DNA of 64,000 bases, from positions 1,240,001 to 1,304,000 of the forward strand of contig SCHM01000003.1 in NCBI GenBank assembly GCA_004123355.1, in the 5' to 3' direction. The notes under the pieces were generated by a model. The model was not told the origin of the DNA. It made no database searches and saw only the letters and a program-made list of their open reading frames with translations. The DNA is from Amphirosellinia nigrospora. Its lineage: Eukaryota > Ascomycota > Sordariomycetes > Xylariales > Xylariaceae. Position 1 is the stretch's first letter. Each line of letters starts with the position of its first letter. Below, one piece after another: positions 35,500 through 48,730 of the stretch. Position numbers and translations under genes: made by a program.

Positions 35500-37265
35500 A
35501 TGTACGTTCCTCATAGGAAACTCATATCGCTTTCGTTTCCTACTCTTAGACTTTTCATCCATCGACGCAACTTTACAACTATCATCCCTATTTTGACGCG
35601 CAATTTGCTGAGCGACATGACGGGAGACATAACGCAAAGTCGAAGCAGTCGGCCAAATGGAGAAATAAGGAACCTCCACACAGAAATCCAACAAGCAGGC
35701 GGCAAAACACACCAACGCTCACAATGAACCGAGCGACTCGTCGGTTGGGCAAATGGCCACGCAAATGACCACGGACTCTTCTGCGCCGTTGACTATCCCA
35801 GCATCTTCTGGCGAACAGAAATTTAGCGACTTGGGGGAGGGCGGTCTTGTTCATCCTACCTTGCTCCTCACCGTCACTGAAGATCTGAAGTTTGAACACA
35901 TGACACCTGTTCAAGCAGCTACCATCCGGCCTATTCTCACGGAACGTTCCGACATTCTAGCACAGGCCAAGACAGGCACCGGCAAGACCATCGCATTCTT
36001 GCTGCCTGCTCTCCAGAATCTAGTCACCCGTAAGATAAAGTCAGGTTCTGCCGTATCTCTTCTCGTCATTACACCACCAGAGAACTGGCATTGCAGATTG
36101 CCACCGAAGCCAAGGCCTTGTTGCAGCGGCTACCTCAGTACAAGGTCTGCATTGCCATCGGCGGCACCAACAAAGATGTCGAGAGAGACGTATCCTGCGA
36201 GGCTGCGACATATTGATTGGAACGCCCGGTCGGCTTTATGACCATCTGGGGGAGATGCAAGCCCTGTCGTTGAGAAGCTGCAGCAGCTGGATACTTTGGT
36301 ACTGGATGAGGCAGACAGGCTACTGGACATGGGTTTCCTCCCTAGCTTGAAGCAGATCGTTGGATGCCTACCGAATAGAGCTGTCAAGCCTAGACAAAGC
36401 ATGCTTTTCTCGGCCACTTTCCCCGACCATGTCCAAAAGATGTCTAGTCTGGTCCTCTTGAAAGAGCATAATACATTTCGACTATACAAAAAGGCGAAAT
36501 CAACACACATGAGCGCGTCCCACAACAGTTGATTATAGCACCCGACTTTTCCGACATGGCGGCTGCTCTACTAGGTGCCTTACGCCAACAACAGAGAGAA
36601 GTAGGAGCAGAGACATTCAAGGCTATCGTCTTCGCCCCAACAGCAGGGCTTGTGAACTTTTACGTCGAAGTCCTCAGCCAATTTCCCGACATGCCACCTA
36701 TCCTTCAGTTACACTCGCGAATGACTCAGAGCAAGCGCACTAGTACGACCGAACAATATCGCCAAGCTCGAAGTGGTGTCATGATCGCCACTGATGTCAT
36801 AGCTCGCGGCATGGATTTTCCCGCTGTGACCAACGTCTTCCAGGTAGGAATCCCTTCCGATAAAGAATCGTACGTGCATCGTCTAGGGCGCACAGCTCGT
36901 GCCGGCGCTGAGGGCAAGGGCACGTTCATTATCACGGCCCACGAAACTTGGTTTTCGAAATGGGAACTCAAGGGCATTGCCTTCGACGAACACCCCGCAG
37001 ATCTGACTGCTCAAAGCGACATCAAGAGTATGGTCGAGCAGATGGACAGCCAAGCAAAGACATACCAGGCGTGGCTTGGATTCTACAAAAGTTACGTGAA
37101 GCGTATGGGCTGGATAACGTCAGACTTGTAGCAGAAGCCAACAAATTTGCGCTCGAGGGTCTCGGTGCGCCCGAAGTCCCGAGCCTGGAGAAGAGTATTG
37201 TTGGCAAGATGGGACTTAGGGGAGTGAAGGGCTTGACAGTGATACAGAATCGCCCTCGCCAGTAG
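35500..37265 (+). CDS. Mitochondrial DEAD-box RNA helicase (Mss116-like)
   Basis: ATP-dependent RNA chaperone of the Mss116/DBP family, acting on mitochondrial introns or ribosome assembly. The N-terminus (MYVPHRKLISLSFPTLRLFI) is Arg-rich and lacks acidic residues, like a mitochondrial presequence. Motifs seen: Q motif (MTPVQAATI), I (AKTGTGKT), GG (IGGTNKD), Ib (TPGR), II (DEAD, residues LVLDEADRLL), III (SAT), IV/V (ATDVIARGMDFP) and VI (HRLGRTARAG). The tail has WLGFYKSY. It needs about seven one-base corrections to be one frame, near 35712, 36075, 36193, 36265, 36476 and 37110, mostly missing bases. No intron seen. All catalytic motifs are intact once joined, so sequence error is more likely than decay. 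Confidence 0.9.
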
Positions 37266-39261
37266 GCTAGCACCGATTGCAAGGGTACATGTGTCGTACC
37301 CAGCCAGGTTAGCTGGTGGGTAGGTAGGTGCTAGGTAGGTGCCATGCCTTCGTCATTTTGGGCACAACGCCTCGTCTCTTGACTTTGAGCCTATCTCATA
37401 TGGGTTTTGATTTCTTAGTATCCTATTAGATTTTAGACGATAAACCCCGCCAGGCTTCTCTACTCTTGTCGCAGTAGCTGTTTAATTACCTGCCAAGTGA
37501 GTAATCAACCCTTCTCCACTAGCGTCAGCTTCATCCGTCTTGCTGTTTACCATTCGAGCCATTCTTTGCCGACGCTACCTAACGTTTATGTTGAGCCACA
37601 GCATCATAGGTATTCTCCTTTGCGTCTCGTCTATGTCAATTCGCGCATATATTATAGTTTTGCGTCTCTCATCCTGACGAGTCACACGGCTAGTCTGTGA
37701 TAAATCCTCGTTCGTGCGCACCTTGCCACTTTCGCGACTGCACTCTAAGGCCCTATACACAGATATGCATAGCCTTATCCACGATCCACAACCCTGAACC
37801 TACACCCTGACGCTCAACCTAACTGCTGCAAATCGTCTATAACATACTTACTTCATTAAGAGGGGTTTAGGTTAGGGTTCGTAATAAGGGTTGTGTCACA
37901 AGTGAACAGGTACACATACACATACCTCAACGAAGCCATCTCCATCGTCCACCAAGCAGTCAGATTTGCAACAACTAAAGGTCCAGTCAACAACCCCAAG
38001 GACGTTCGGAACCCTCTAAATAACTTTAGTAGCGCACTTTACGTGAACACGAAAGAACGAGTGATTTGAACGGCCTGGGAAGCGCTATTCTAAAGTTACC
38101 AAGACAATTTAGAACAGTTCGGGCAGTAACTCGTAGCGCGGTTACCACTCCGCTCATCGACTCAGAAACCCGAGTGGTATGTATCTTAAGTAAAGATATC
38201 TGGCCAATTATGTTTCCAGCGCGACTGAAGCTGTGCAAGACACCGCTATACGTCAACCCGGTCTCACCTCCAAGAGAATTTTGGCAGAATACTATTTCAA
38301 ATACAAAAGGGGACCGGAACGCAAAACTGCCTAGGTACTGAGATCACTTGTAGCGCTGAGCACTAGGATCACGGTGAGAAATATGCCTTGATGCCAATCC
38401 TTTAGCCTCATATCTAATATGGTTTGCCGTATGTTGCCCTTATTTATTTTTGGAGATAACTCAAAACTTCTCTCGCTGGTAGTTTTGCTTATGAAAATGA
38501 ATGAACAAGCATTCAATTCAACGTTCTCGCTGCGATTTTGAATTATGGTGCATAGTCGGTTTATCACTCGTGAAGTAGTATTATAGCTGCGTACATATAT
38601 GTATCTAGATTAAGCAGCTAGAGCGTCAATAATGCCGATTTGGCGTCGTCTGACACTAAGGTCACAGGAGGTTAGAGAGTTATATGGGTGGAGCATATAA
38701 ACGTCTAACGCCTTCCCAACTCAATAACACGGACTTAGGAATTAATAGCACTAAGTCCTTAACCTAACATCCGATCTATCGACGACATATCTGTTACCGT
38801 ACAACATGCGCGGTTGGAGGGTCCTCGGAGAAGGCGGATCAGCAGAGTCCGCCGGTTCGCAGAATCGATTGTATCAGGTCTTTGATATTTCATAGAACCT
38901 ATGTAAAAAAGAGTTGGTAGAGGAACGTCTATCACTGCAGGTTTAGGATCTGAAATGGACTCCTTTATATCACTTACAACTCGAGGACCTACATACCCAA
39001 GCTTAGAATAAGTATATGAGATATCTGCGAGGCTCCTGTTATGTTTGTTTTGTTAACTTCTTTGCTGGTCTTTTATTCCCGTCTCATTTGATACCCAGCA
39101 AGCAGTAATATAACCTAGATCGAACATTCACTGGGTTGAGCTTTCGAGAATTTACTGCTCATCTCTTCGAGGTGTACCGCAATCCTCATCCTACACTCAA
39201 GTTACTTGTCACCTTAATCGCATTTCGTGGCGTAGCTTCTTAAATAGCTACAGGCACAACT
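37266..39261. other. Gene-poor 2-kb stretch
   Basis: No supported coding frame. TAGGTAGGTGC repeats at 37320-37341. The right end carries the promoter of the dehydrogenase gene. Confidence 0.35.
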
Positions 39262-40185
39262 ATGTCTTCTCCAGCTCCCCGGAAAATAGTTCTCGTAACT
39301 GGTGCAACCAAGGCCTCGGTCTCGCTGTAATCGAGGTGGCAGGCCTTAGATATCCAGACTATATCTACATTCTATGCAGCCGCGATCTGGAGAAGGGCAG
39401 GGAGGCAGCTACGAAACTCCGAGGGCAGGGTGTCAAGGCGCAAATTGACGTCGTCCAACTCGAAGTCACCAATGACGCACACATAGCGGCCGCAGTGCAG
39501 CACGTGGAACAGACATACGGCCGCCTCGACAGTAAGCGAGCTCATTCAAATTCAAAATTCATGTGCAGAGCGTTTAGCTGCTAACGAGGCGTATTAATGC
39601 TCTTTTGACTTTACCCCTGACTGACCAGATTATGACGCAGTCTTGGTCAACAACGCAGGCATGCTCCGCGGCATGGGTATGCCCGAGGACGCAGATCCAG
39701 GAGCTATTCGTTCCGTCTTCGCCGAGCTGCTAGATGTGCATATCACATCGGTGGCAGTCGTCACGCTCGCCTTCAAGCCGCTGCTGCGAAAGGCTGCGGC
39801 GCCCAAGGTCATCAATGTAACATCCGGTTTAGGCAGTATCACGAACGTACTAACGCCGGGTCGCAAAATGGCGCGGGCTCCCGCCTATGGCGCCTCCAAG
39901 GTTGGCATGAACGGTTTGACGGCCCATCTACAGGCGATCGAGAACGATCATGCCGCCACCGGGACTGCTGATGCGGACGACACATCGCCAGACCCGCGCA
40001 TTTGCTTCTTCATTTCGAACCCGGGGGTTCTAAGTACGGGTTTCAACGGCTTTCATCCGTTAGGAAAGCCACCGCAGCAGGGCGCCGAGTCGATTGTGCG
40101 GATAATTGGTGACGACAAGGGTGAGTATAATGAGCATATGCAGTGGGAATTTGAGGAGGGGGTCATGAGACAGGTTCCGTGGTAG
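39262..40185 (+). CDS. Short-chain dehydrogenase/reductase (SDR)
   Basis: NAD(P)H-dependent oxidoreductase of the classical SDR superfamily, closest in look to carbonyl-reductase-type members. Exons 39262-39531 and 39629-40185. The cofactor loop reads VLVTGA then NQGLGLAV once a missing base near 39307 is allowed. LVNNAG follows exon 2 start, then NVTSG (catalytic Ser) and APAYGASKVG (YxxxK). The intron has GTAAGC..ACCAG borders. The substrate cannot be told from sequence; such enzymes reduce ketones, quinones or sugars. The gene is isolated between two gene-poor stretches. Confidence 0.9.
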
Positions 40186-41904
40186 AGATGTTTTGATGTT
40201 TCCGGAAAAACTACGAGGAGTGAAGATCACCGAGCTGTTAAATACGGCGCCGTCAACTATAGGAGGTGGTTATAAACTGGCAAGAAGGGTCACCACCACA
40301 TTCTAGCTAATATTCACATCAACCACATTCGTTTAGCTACTATAGTTTGAAGAATTTCTTATGAGTCAGTTTTATGATCCCAGATCTCGGAAGTTCGTTC
40401 CCATTTTACGCAGTGCTCGTGTGGGTTATGACATACAGAATTATTACACAGCATGCTATTCATGAATTTCCCGGCACCGCAATGCCCCGAACTCGGCAAA
40501 CTAACTTCCAGAGACTCGAGGCATTAGTCACAACCCGTTGATCGCTCCTGATAGACACTCGCATGTTAAGATTCTCTCCCCTATGAGGTTGGTGGATTGG
40601 TAATTTGCTGTCCGCGGTCTATGAAAACAATTGGGTTATTAGGTGGTGGGTCGGTGGTTATGGCGTAGCTATGGTCATGTAGCATTTGCTCGACAATATC
40701 GCCGAGTTACACATAATAGATGTTCAATATCTAAAGCAATAATGATCAGACTTGATGGTCTGGACGTTCAAACACGAGGCCTTCTCTTGAAGAGGCCTAT
40801 ATAATATTTCGGTCAAGTTTAAAATACTAAGGGAGGTATATCAGCTGCTCCAATAAATGCATAAAGATTTGGCGTTATTAAAACCTCCAGCTGGCGATTG
40901 ACTATTGGCCGTTTGAGGCAGGATGAGAACGGCCCGGATTTAAGTTTTGCGTTCAAAGCCTTATCCAACGGCCCAGAGATTTGAGACTTACGGTTTTCAT
41001 TCCTATGCAGTTCCTAATTAAAGTTGACATCGGGCATCAAGTGTTCGAAACTTCTTAGGGGTTTTCAGCTATAAACACCCTACGCTACGGGCATTCATCC
41101 ACCTCTTTCGTCGGTGTTCACTGAAAACACGTCAAATAACGGTGGTGATATTGTTCAAAATAGTCGCAAACTTCCGATTGAGTATATAGAGATGAAGTTG
41201 AGCTGATGGAGGCGGAATTCTGGGTTGAGCTGCTGGTTCTTGCCTCGAACCAGCAGCTCACTAATGCGGCTGGTCTAGTATTACAAAAGCATCGTGATTA
41301 TAAACATTCACAGTTGGGACTATTTAACGTCAGAAAGGAACCTCTTATAGCGTTTGAACTTATGCTAGGCGAACCAGCGGAAGTCACTATCACTTAAACT
41401 GTTGGCCACCAGCCACAACAGCAGTTCGCCAAGCCCATTGATTGTGGCGCCGTACCTGACAAAACCCCCGCCACCGATTGGCTACCGACGACTGCTGAAC
41501 CGAGTCACCGTCCGCGCCTAGCCGGGCCGAGGCGCGCTCCGAGATCGGCAACCACACCGCAGCAGTAGTCCCTGCATCACCGCCGACCGATTTAAGTATT
41601 CCATGCGGACACCTTTTGGCTTCAGTATTGGATAGATCCTGATTCGGACCGAGCAATCTTCTTGCTTACATAGTATAATTGGTGTTATATCAATTCCATG
41701 AACCCAATTGACTGCGTAGGGAGAATATTTACCACTTATAGCCAATTTTTATTCCAGTCCAGTCTGATCTCGGAAATCTCAATCTCGTGTATTCGTTTGG
41801 CTATTTAGCTAACTACATAGTCCACACTCTCCTATCGCTGCGTACCAACAATCTCCCACTCAATTGGCATACGATAGCACCCCAAAATTCATATAGACAA
41901 CGAG
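40186..41904. other. Gene-poor 1.7-kb stretch
   Basis: No supported gene. Contains a perfect 14-bp inverted repeat at 41226-41260. A 63-codon frame spanning it (41206-41397) has no family features. The right end carries the aminotransferase promoter. Confidence 0.35.
41226..41260. repeat. Perfect 14-bp hairpin
   Basis: TGAGCTGCTGGTTC and GAACCAGCAGCTCA pair completely around a 7-base loop (TTGCCTC). No T-run follows, so it is not an obvious pol III terminator. Confidence 0.8.
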
Positions 41905-43235
41905 ATGCTACGACCACTTCTCCCCCGTTGCGGGAGGGCTCTAAGAGCATCTCTCTCCCCCGCCGTCGCACGTCCATCGCACATCCTCCCGCCGTAGCGC
42001 GCTCAAGATGGTACAGCATACAACCCAAAGCATCAACCGCAAAGCCACAAGACATCGACCCCCCAAGCTCGTGATCCATGAGACGAAGCAGCCCAAAGAC
42101 CTAACCGACCCGAGCACACTCATCTTCGGGCGGAATTTTACCGGTCAGTACAGTTTCTTTCCTCCCCCATCCCAAACCAAGTAACACACACATTTACAGC
42201 GATCATAAACTGATGAGAGTGTATAGACCACATGTTAACTATAGAATGGACACAAACCGAGGCTGGCTAGCGCCCACCATCCAGCCCTACCAAAACCTGT
42301 CCCTCGACCCAGCAACCTGCGTCTTCCACTACGGATTCGAGTGTTTCGAAGGGATGAAAGCCTACCGCGACAACGCGGGGGCCGTGCGTTTATTCCGGCC
42401 CGACAAGAACATGGCTCGCTTCAATAAATCCGCCGCGCGGATCGCGCTGCCCACATTCTCAGCGACCGCCTTGACGGATCTCATCGCGCGCTTCGCGACG
42501 CTCGAGCAGCGCTTTATCCCGGAGCAGCGGGGCTACAGCCTCTACCTCCGTCCCACGCTCATCGGGACCCAGCGCACGCTGGGCGTAGGACCGCCGGGCT
42601 CCGCGCTGCTGTTCGTCATCGCGTCCCCCGTGGGGCCGTACTATCCCACGGGGTTCAAGGCCGTGTCGCTCGAGGCGACCGACTACGCGGTGCGAGCATG
42701 GCCGGGCGGCGTGGGCGACAAGAAGCTCGGCGCCAACTACGCGCCGTGCGTGCTGCCCCAGCTCGAGGCCGCGTCGCGGGGGTTCCAGCAGAATCTATGG
42801 CTGTTCGGCGAGCAGCAGTACGTGACGGAAGTAGGCACGATGAACCTCTTCGTCGCATTACGCGATAAGGAAACCGGGCAAAAGGAACTCCTGACGCACC
42901 CGCTGGACGGCACCATCCTCGAGGGCGTGACGCGGGATTCCATCCTCTCCCTCGCCCGCGAGAAACTGGTGCCCGAGGGCTGGCGCGTGAGCGAGCGGAA
43001 GATCACCATGGCGGGCCTCGCCGAAGCCTCCGAAGAGGGGCGGCTAATCGAAGTCTTCGGTGCGGGCACCGCGGCGATCGTTTCCCCTGTCCGCATGATC
43101 AGCTGGCAAGGAAAGCCGGTGGACTGTGGCCTGGCGGAACATGAGGAGTCGGGCGAGATCGCGCTGCGCATGAAGGCTTGGATTGAGGCTAGACAGTATG
43201 GCGATGAGGAGCATGAGTGGAGTCATGTTTGCTAG
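41905..43235 (+). CDS. Branched-chain amino acid aminotransferase, mitochondrial
   Basis: PLP enzyme (fold type IV) that makes or degrades Val, Leu and Ile by transamination with 2-oxoglutarate. The Arg/Ser-rich leader MLRPLLPRCGRALRASLSP and a later RWYSIQPKAS suggest mitochondrial import. Exon 1 is 41905-42143; exon 2 starts at 42227 with the frame HMLTIEWTQ and ends at 43235. Conserved blocks are CVFHYGFECFEGMKAYR, the PLP lysine in GVGDKKLGANYAP, EVGTMNLF and EVFGAGTAAIVSPV. Breaks: one near 41993, one missing C near 42064 and one missing base near 42257 (before RGWLAP). The remaining 325 codons are clean. The plus-strand ATG at 42213 lies in the intron and should not be used as a start. 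Confidence 0.92.
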
Positions 43236-44398
43236 AGTACACTTACCTAGCAGATACCTACCTACTAAGTAGAGGGAGTAATTAGGTAGTTAAATCTGCA
43301 TTTTTAGATTCTGGACATGGCTGAAAGAGGAGAATAGAACAGAGGGGGAAGGAGGAGGGTATATCCCAAACAAGATCCGCGCCAGAAGCACGCATGCTTA
43401 TAGTTTTCTTCTTACCGGGTTTAAAAGTTGCCGGCATAGCATAGCATAACATCGCATACATTGCATTGCATTGAGTAGAGCTTATATCAACCACTACAGT
43501 ATAGTGTACCATCCTCATCTTTCTTGCTATGTTTCATTCTTCTCGGCGTTGTTGAACAGAGGCCTAAATCGAACCATAAATTGTGGTTGCACGTAAATTC
43601 AACCGTACCTGGATACCTAGCCTACCTATTTACTACGTATTGATAAGATACATAAATGTAACACCAACCCGCTACCACTCCTGTATATGGCCCGACATGT
43701 AGTAATTTGTCCAGATAGGTACTTAGGTAGTGATCAAATCAAAGTAGCCACGTCTGATACCTACCTGATTACCATGTATTGAGATGTGGTATTCGCATAC
43801 TACTCGCCGGTAATTAATCACCTACCTAGGTACGGCTGGAGATAGGTAGGTGCTCATTAAGTATCTCTATTGTCAAAACTTAGGATGTGGTCACGTTCAC
43901 ATTCCCAACTACAGCATTTTCATGTACAGTTCTCTCGAAAACACACTCAGAGATACCTATAACCATCACGAGCCCACCGGTCCTAGAAAATCTCGGACGC
44001 GAGGAGAAACAAAAAACAGAAAAATCCAACCTCTACCCATTTGGAGGTGAATCCGTTCTATGTATGTATGTATGCATGTATGTATACACATATCACATGT
44101 GAATCTCTAAACAGATAAAAAAATCCAGAGCAAAGGAAAACCGTGCCATCATCTACCCATCCATTCGTCTCTCCCGAGATTATGGTACACATGGAGTGAA
44201 ATCGGAAACGAGGGCCCATCCTATCTCCTGGTCGAGGTTTCCCTCAGCTAACATGGGGCTAGGCAACGGGTGAACGGAGGGGCGATGACGAGGTTCATAT
44301 ACAATAATCCTTGAGCCGAGAGGATCGTATCTTCGACACATTCGCAAGTAAGCACCACAAAATCAACCGTCCATCACTGCCATGGCCAAGTTTTATCT
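43236..44398. other. Intergenic, repeats only
   Basis: Dense TACCTA/TAGGTA motifs at 43245-43280, 43610-43630, 43716-43730 and 43820-43852, and a TATG/TGTA microsatellite at 44058-44092. No coding frame supported. Confidence 0.45.
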
Positions 44399-44863
44399 CT
44401 ACTTCTTCTGAGGATCCTCGAGGATACCCTCAGCCTCTAACCTCCGGCGCGCCTCCTCGAGAGCCCAAGTTTGTATCCTGTAGGTGCCAATGTTGTCAGC
44501 AAAATCAGAATGCCCACCATTTTAAGTCACTTCTCCTCCTCCTCTCCCCTCTTTCTAGAGAAAACAATCGAGACCCCAAAAAGGAAAAAGATCAACGCAC
44601 GAGGTATCAGGTTTGAATCCATAAGCGACACCGGCCAGCAAGAGAGAGCCGCAAAAGCCGTAGATGAAGGGCGTCTCCCACCCCTCCTTCTGGTACTTCT
44701 CGCCGGGCTTCACGCCGAACAGCCAGCCGGTCGGGGGGTCGTACTGCGGGCCGTGCGAGGCCGATGTGCGTGCGCTGGCTGTGAAGGGCCGTGTCGTCGT
44801 GGGGGTGGACTGTTGCAGGGCGCGCGTCGCCCGGACGGCTGTGGTGGCGCGGACGGCGGGCAT
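44399..44863 (-). CDS. Complex I ESSS subunit (NADH dehydrogenase)
   Basis: Accessory membrane subunit of mitochondrial complex I, ESSS/NDUFB11 family (PF10183). Exons 44601-44863 and 44399-44477 give 113 residues; the intron is GTGCGT..TACAG. An import-type leader rich in Ala, Arg, Thr and Ser (MPAVRATTAVRATRALQQST) is followed by the family block YDPPTGWLFGVKPGEKYQKE and the single membrane helix FIYGFCGSLLLAGVAYGF. The short exon 2 encodes SIQTWALEEARRRLEAEGIL. No frame breaks. The first exon continues open past the donor, so naive frame calling misses the true end. Confidence 0.93.
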
Positions 44864-46723
44864 TGTGTCTTCTAATTTGAATGGGGACGGTGGTCCTCGA
44901 CTTGAGATTTCGAGTTGAAAGGTAATAATTGGATGCGATGAGCAGTGCCGGTAGGTGAACCCCAATATGGCGAGATTCAAGATGGGAATTTGCTGGGATG
45001 ACGATTATCGTTAATCGAGTGTCTCGTTCGTTCGAGGGAGTATATCTCGAAACGAAATGGCCGGATGCAAGGAAGAGTGGAGATTTTATTCGGGTGACGG
45101 GAAGCTTATCTGTCGCCTCTCAGCTTCCCCAATTGACGAATAGTCAGCGGTCGGTTGGTCGATGAGGAGGAGGAGCAGGAGGAGTTGGTTTGGGCGTGTG
45201 ACTGATTGAAGGAGGCAAGCCAAGAGTCGAGGTCGGGTCGGGTCAACTCGTTAGTTCGGTGAGTAAGGTATGAGCGACTTCCCCATCTTGCAGAACCTGG
45301 TCCTAGCTCCCTTGCTCCTCGGGGCCCCGCTTCATGCATTCCTGCGCTAATCTGCTTAAAACAGTCCGCGGGGTTCATTTACTTCACCGCTAATTGAATA
45401 GAGGTGAATTTTCATTAGCACGTGACATATTTGGCGCCCATCTTACTCCAGTTTTTTCGCCGTTCTTTTTCTCCATATTTAAAACCTCTTTCCACCGAGC
45501 CATCAAAACAAAGCTTTGTGTTTCTCTCATAGTTGTTTTACTTTTGTGGGCTAGATTTTGTATGCTGGGCAAAATGAACACAACTTATCGCAACAGCTGT
45601 ATTCCTTGTTAATCCTATTAACCTACGAACTTTATTGTGAATCCTATAACAAGTGTAAGTTTTATTTTCAACCAACTTTAAATCAAAGTTCTCCCCCGCA
45701 GTGGTGTTCCCAAAAGCAACACAACCCAACACCTCTAAAATGATGACTTCCTACTTCTAAGAACAGCCAACTGAATATATCATGTTGATTCCTATCAATA
45801 TATCAAGCTCAACAGTCTGATCATTATCCTCTTTGCTTCCTTCTAATGCATCATTTATAAACCATGTCTCAGGACTAATTCCTAGTCTAGGTTTCGGATT
45901 GTACCGTTCTCAGACGACGAGTAAAATCGAGTTCAAGTCGAGTTGAATTGGGCGTCATTGCAATTAGAATACTTTGTTGAGTTGCGGTATCCGAGTAAAG
46001 CGGATTATAATACGAGTACATATACTTGTAGTTTCTAGCTATATAATATACATGCGCATGTTTTTGCAATTGAATCGGATTTCTGGAATATCATCGCACT
46101 TGAATTATGCATTACTTGCCATTCTTATCATGTATTTTATTACGTAGGTACTCTCGGAGCGTGAGTAGTGAGCACTCGCGACACCACGATAATCATTCTC
46201 CGCTATCTTGATATTCTATTCTTATTCCCATACAAGAATAGTTATTTCGGGTATAGGCAGACACTGCTCCAGACGGCTGGGGAAAGTTCGGGTTACAAAC
46301 TGTTATTATCTCTCGATACCCAGTTGCTTGCTATATTCGCTGCGCGGGACATCGTCCCCCAAAGCAACAAAAAAAAAAAAGAGCAGAGTATCAAAGTAGG
46401 TATATGGATACCGTGGCATCACTGTTTCCCATATCCAAGCCCGGGTGCCATATCTAATTTCCCTTTCTAATCATGAGCCACGAGCATGGTCCTCGTCCAG
46501 TCGACCGACTAATTCCGGCCAGATCACCATGTTACCCCTCCACCGTGGAGGCCGCTCGCCATGTTGGAGTGATTTTGAAAAAGGGTGCAGCCCGGCCCGG
46601 CCTGCGAAACGCCGATGTGATACTCTATGTATAATAAACCCGGTATTGGTAACCTCCAATAGCTCGGGTATTTCCCCTTAGGACTGGAGTGCTGTGGGCC
46701 TGATGGCCGCCCACATCTAGAAG
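44864..46723. other. Gene-poor 1.9-kb stretch
   Basis: Promoter of the ESSS gene, then DNA without supported frames. A run of 12 A lies at 46370-46381. Confidence 0.35.
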
Positions 46724-48730
46724 CTACGATGGGGATTCGACGAGCAAGTCTTCCTGTCTTAGAGACTGTCGTTCAAGACATAGCTCAACTGGATAGACCG
46801 CTGCTAAGAAAATAACCTCCACATGGACCGTCCCGGGATGCTCTCGAATTTGGTAGTCCATCTTTAGTCTCGGTTTATATAGCTCATAGTTCTTCATCCT
46901 CGGTGACTTGCACTGTCGGAATCGATTCCTTTTTTGTTTATCCATCATCGCCCTACCCAACACATCACCTAAGGCCGAGGGGAAATTGGCAGATCGATCC
47001 TCCGTAGTCCCGTCTCCGTTCGCCCGATGTTTCTTCAAAGGGCTGCCAATTTGAGACTCGGCCGTGAATGCCTGGGATAACAGGCTAGACACGGTATCGG
47101 GGCTGGCCGATCCAGCTGGCTTGCCTCGGGAGGGGTTGAATCCCCTGCCTGAGGGCCGGTGCTGGGTGATTTCTGACTGTTTGATCCAACCGATTCAGGT
47201 TCTGCCGAGTGCTGACGCTTGAGCTATGGGCTGGAGGTTAGTATAGGTGACAACCTGGTAAGGATTAAAGAGAAATATAGCTCACCCGAATTCTATCAAT
47301 CCCTGCTTGTAATTCCCCCGTGACTTTAGCATCCTCTGGCTCAAGATGAGATTTGACGACCCTATCGTCAACTTCTTCCATCTTGGCGAGTGGATTTTCC
47401 TCGTCGTCGTCCTCATCATCGCTATCGGCATCCATGCCACCAACCGCATTGCCATTGCTTTTTCTTCGCGCCTTGCGACGTTGGGCGGCTTCCGTCTCTT
47501 GGTCTCGAAACGCCGAGAACCCCACGGTGCCCGTTGACTTTAATGGGCCGAGCCCCGAAAAGTCCAAAGTGGACCGTCGCTTGCTTGTCGGTGGCTTCTG
47601 GGACTCCTTAGGTCCCGGGACTATCCCCATTTTTGACAGTTGCCCTATAAAATGTATTAGTATTGTCACCAAGGACTTAGAAGGATTCAGGGTGGCTTAC
47701 GCTGGCCACGGTAGAAGAAGGTAAAGACGGCATACGGCTTGTCGGGGCCGTCGATGCCTGTCACCGTCTGCGTACTAATCGTCTTCGGGTCAAGCGTCTT
47801 GGGTTTCGCAAAACTTGTCGTGTGTTCCACGTCAGCGTCGATAGTGCCGTTGCTGGCATCCTTGTTCCCCTCATCGCTATCGTCGTCGTCATCGTGAGCG
47901 TCGAACTGCGGTGAGTACTCGCCCTTCTTGATCTCACCGGATGCGATGACCCTAAACATAGCGACTTTAATCTGGCCAGTGGCCTCAGGCGGTTCATCGT
48001 CATCTGATAGAGAGTCGTCATCGTCCGAAACTGCCAGTGTGGCTTGATCGTCGGAGCGGTACGTGAGGGTGTCTCGCCTGCGGTGCGTCTTCTCGAGATC
48101 GAGGTCACCACCGGTTGACTTTTGGCGACGACGACGGCGTTCAAACTTCTGCCTTCGCTTCTCGACTTTTTCCGCAGCGTCATGGCCCTGTAAATCGAGA
48201 CCATTGAGCCACCTCTCCAGGCCGACTTCACGGAACAAGAACTCCCTCTCGGCTAGGCCGCCACCTTCATTCTCGGGAACCTGGACCCAGCGGGAGTTCA
48301 CCCAGGTTTCCTCACCGGGGCGTAGTAACGTAGCGACCTCCTCCTTAGCTCGTCCGTCGAAGTAGATGTAGGCCGCAATGGTCTCGTTTTCAGAATGGGT
48401 CATGGGGATGTAAGGGGTGACTGTGTTCACATGATTCTTGGGATCGGAGGCTAACGATGGTAGGGGCCCGGCATAGAGGGACTTGGGGTATGGGTTGTCG
48501 GGGGTCGGTTTCGGGGTAGTATAGGGGATGGGGTGGCCCGGAGTCAGCAGCGTGATGGATATGGCGAACTTGGCAGGTTCGTGCTTGGAGGTATCGGGAT
48601 TCAGCTGTGGCTGAGGCACAGGTATATAGGTGCTAATGCGCGAGAGACGTGACTGTTTCTGCATGCCATACTCGGCTATAGGGGCCGAGTTGGCATGGAT
48701 GCTGACGGCGATGCCCTTGAAGCAGGGCAT
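46724..48730 (-). CDS. DUF7918-like fungal nuclear-type protein
   Basis: Exon 1 (47701-48730) encodes a folded N-terminal domain (FKGIAVSIHANSAPIAEYGM to ERWLNGLDLQG) of the fungal DUF7918 type. It continues into a basic cluster KVEKRRQKFERRRRRQK, which could be a nuclear localisation signal, and long Asp/Ser acidic runs. Exon 2 (47286-47644) has QLSKMGIVPGPKESQ; exon 3 starts at 47223. A one-base shift near 47120 is needed to reach SASPDTVSSLLSQAF and a further acidic-basic tail ending at 46724. Splice signals are GTAAGC..ATAG and GTGAGC..CATAG. Function unknown. The charge pattern suggests a chromatin or transcription role, which is inference. The C-terminal end is less certain. Confidence 0.75.

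Noticed and set aside
42737-43171. 144-codon minus-strand frame inside the aminotransferase gene
   Set aside because: Antisense shadow of a GC-rich exon with clear PLP-enzyme motifs on the plus strand.
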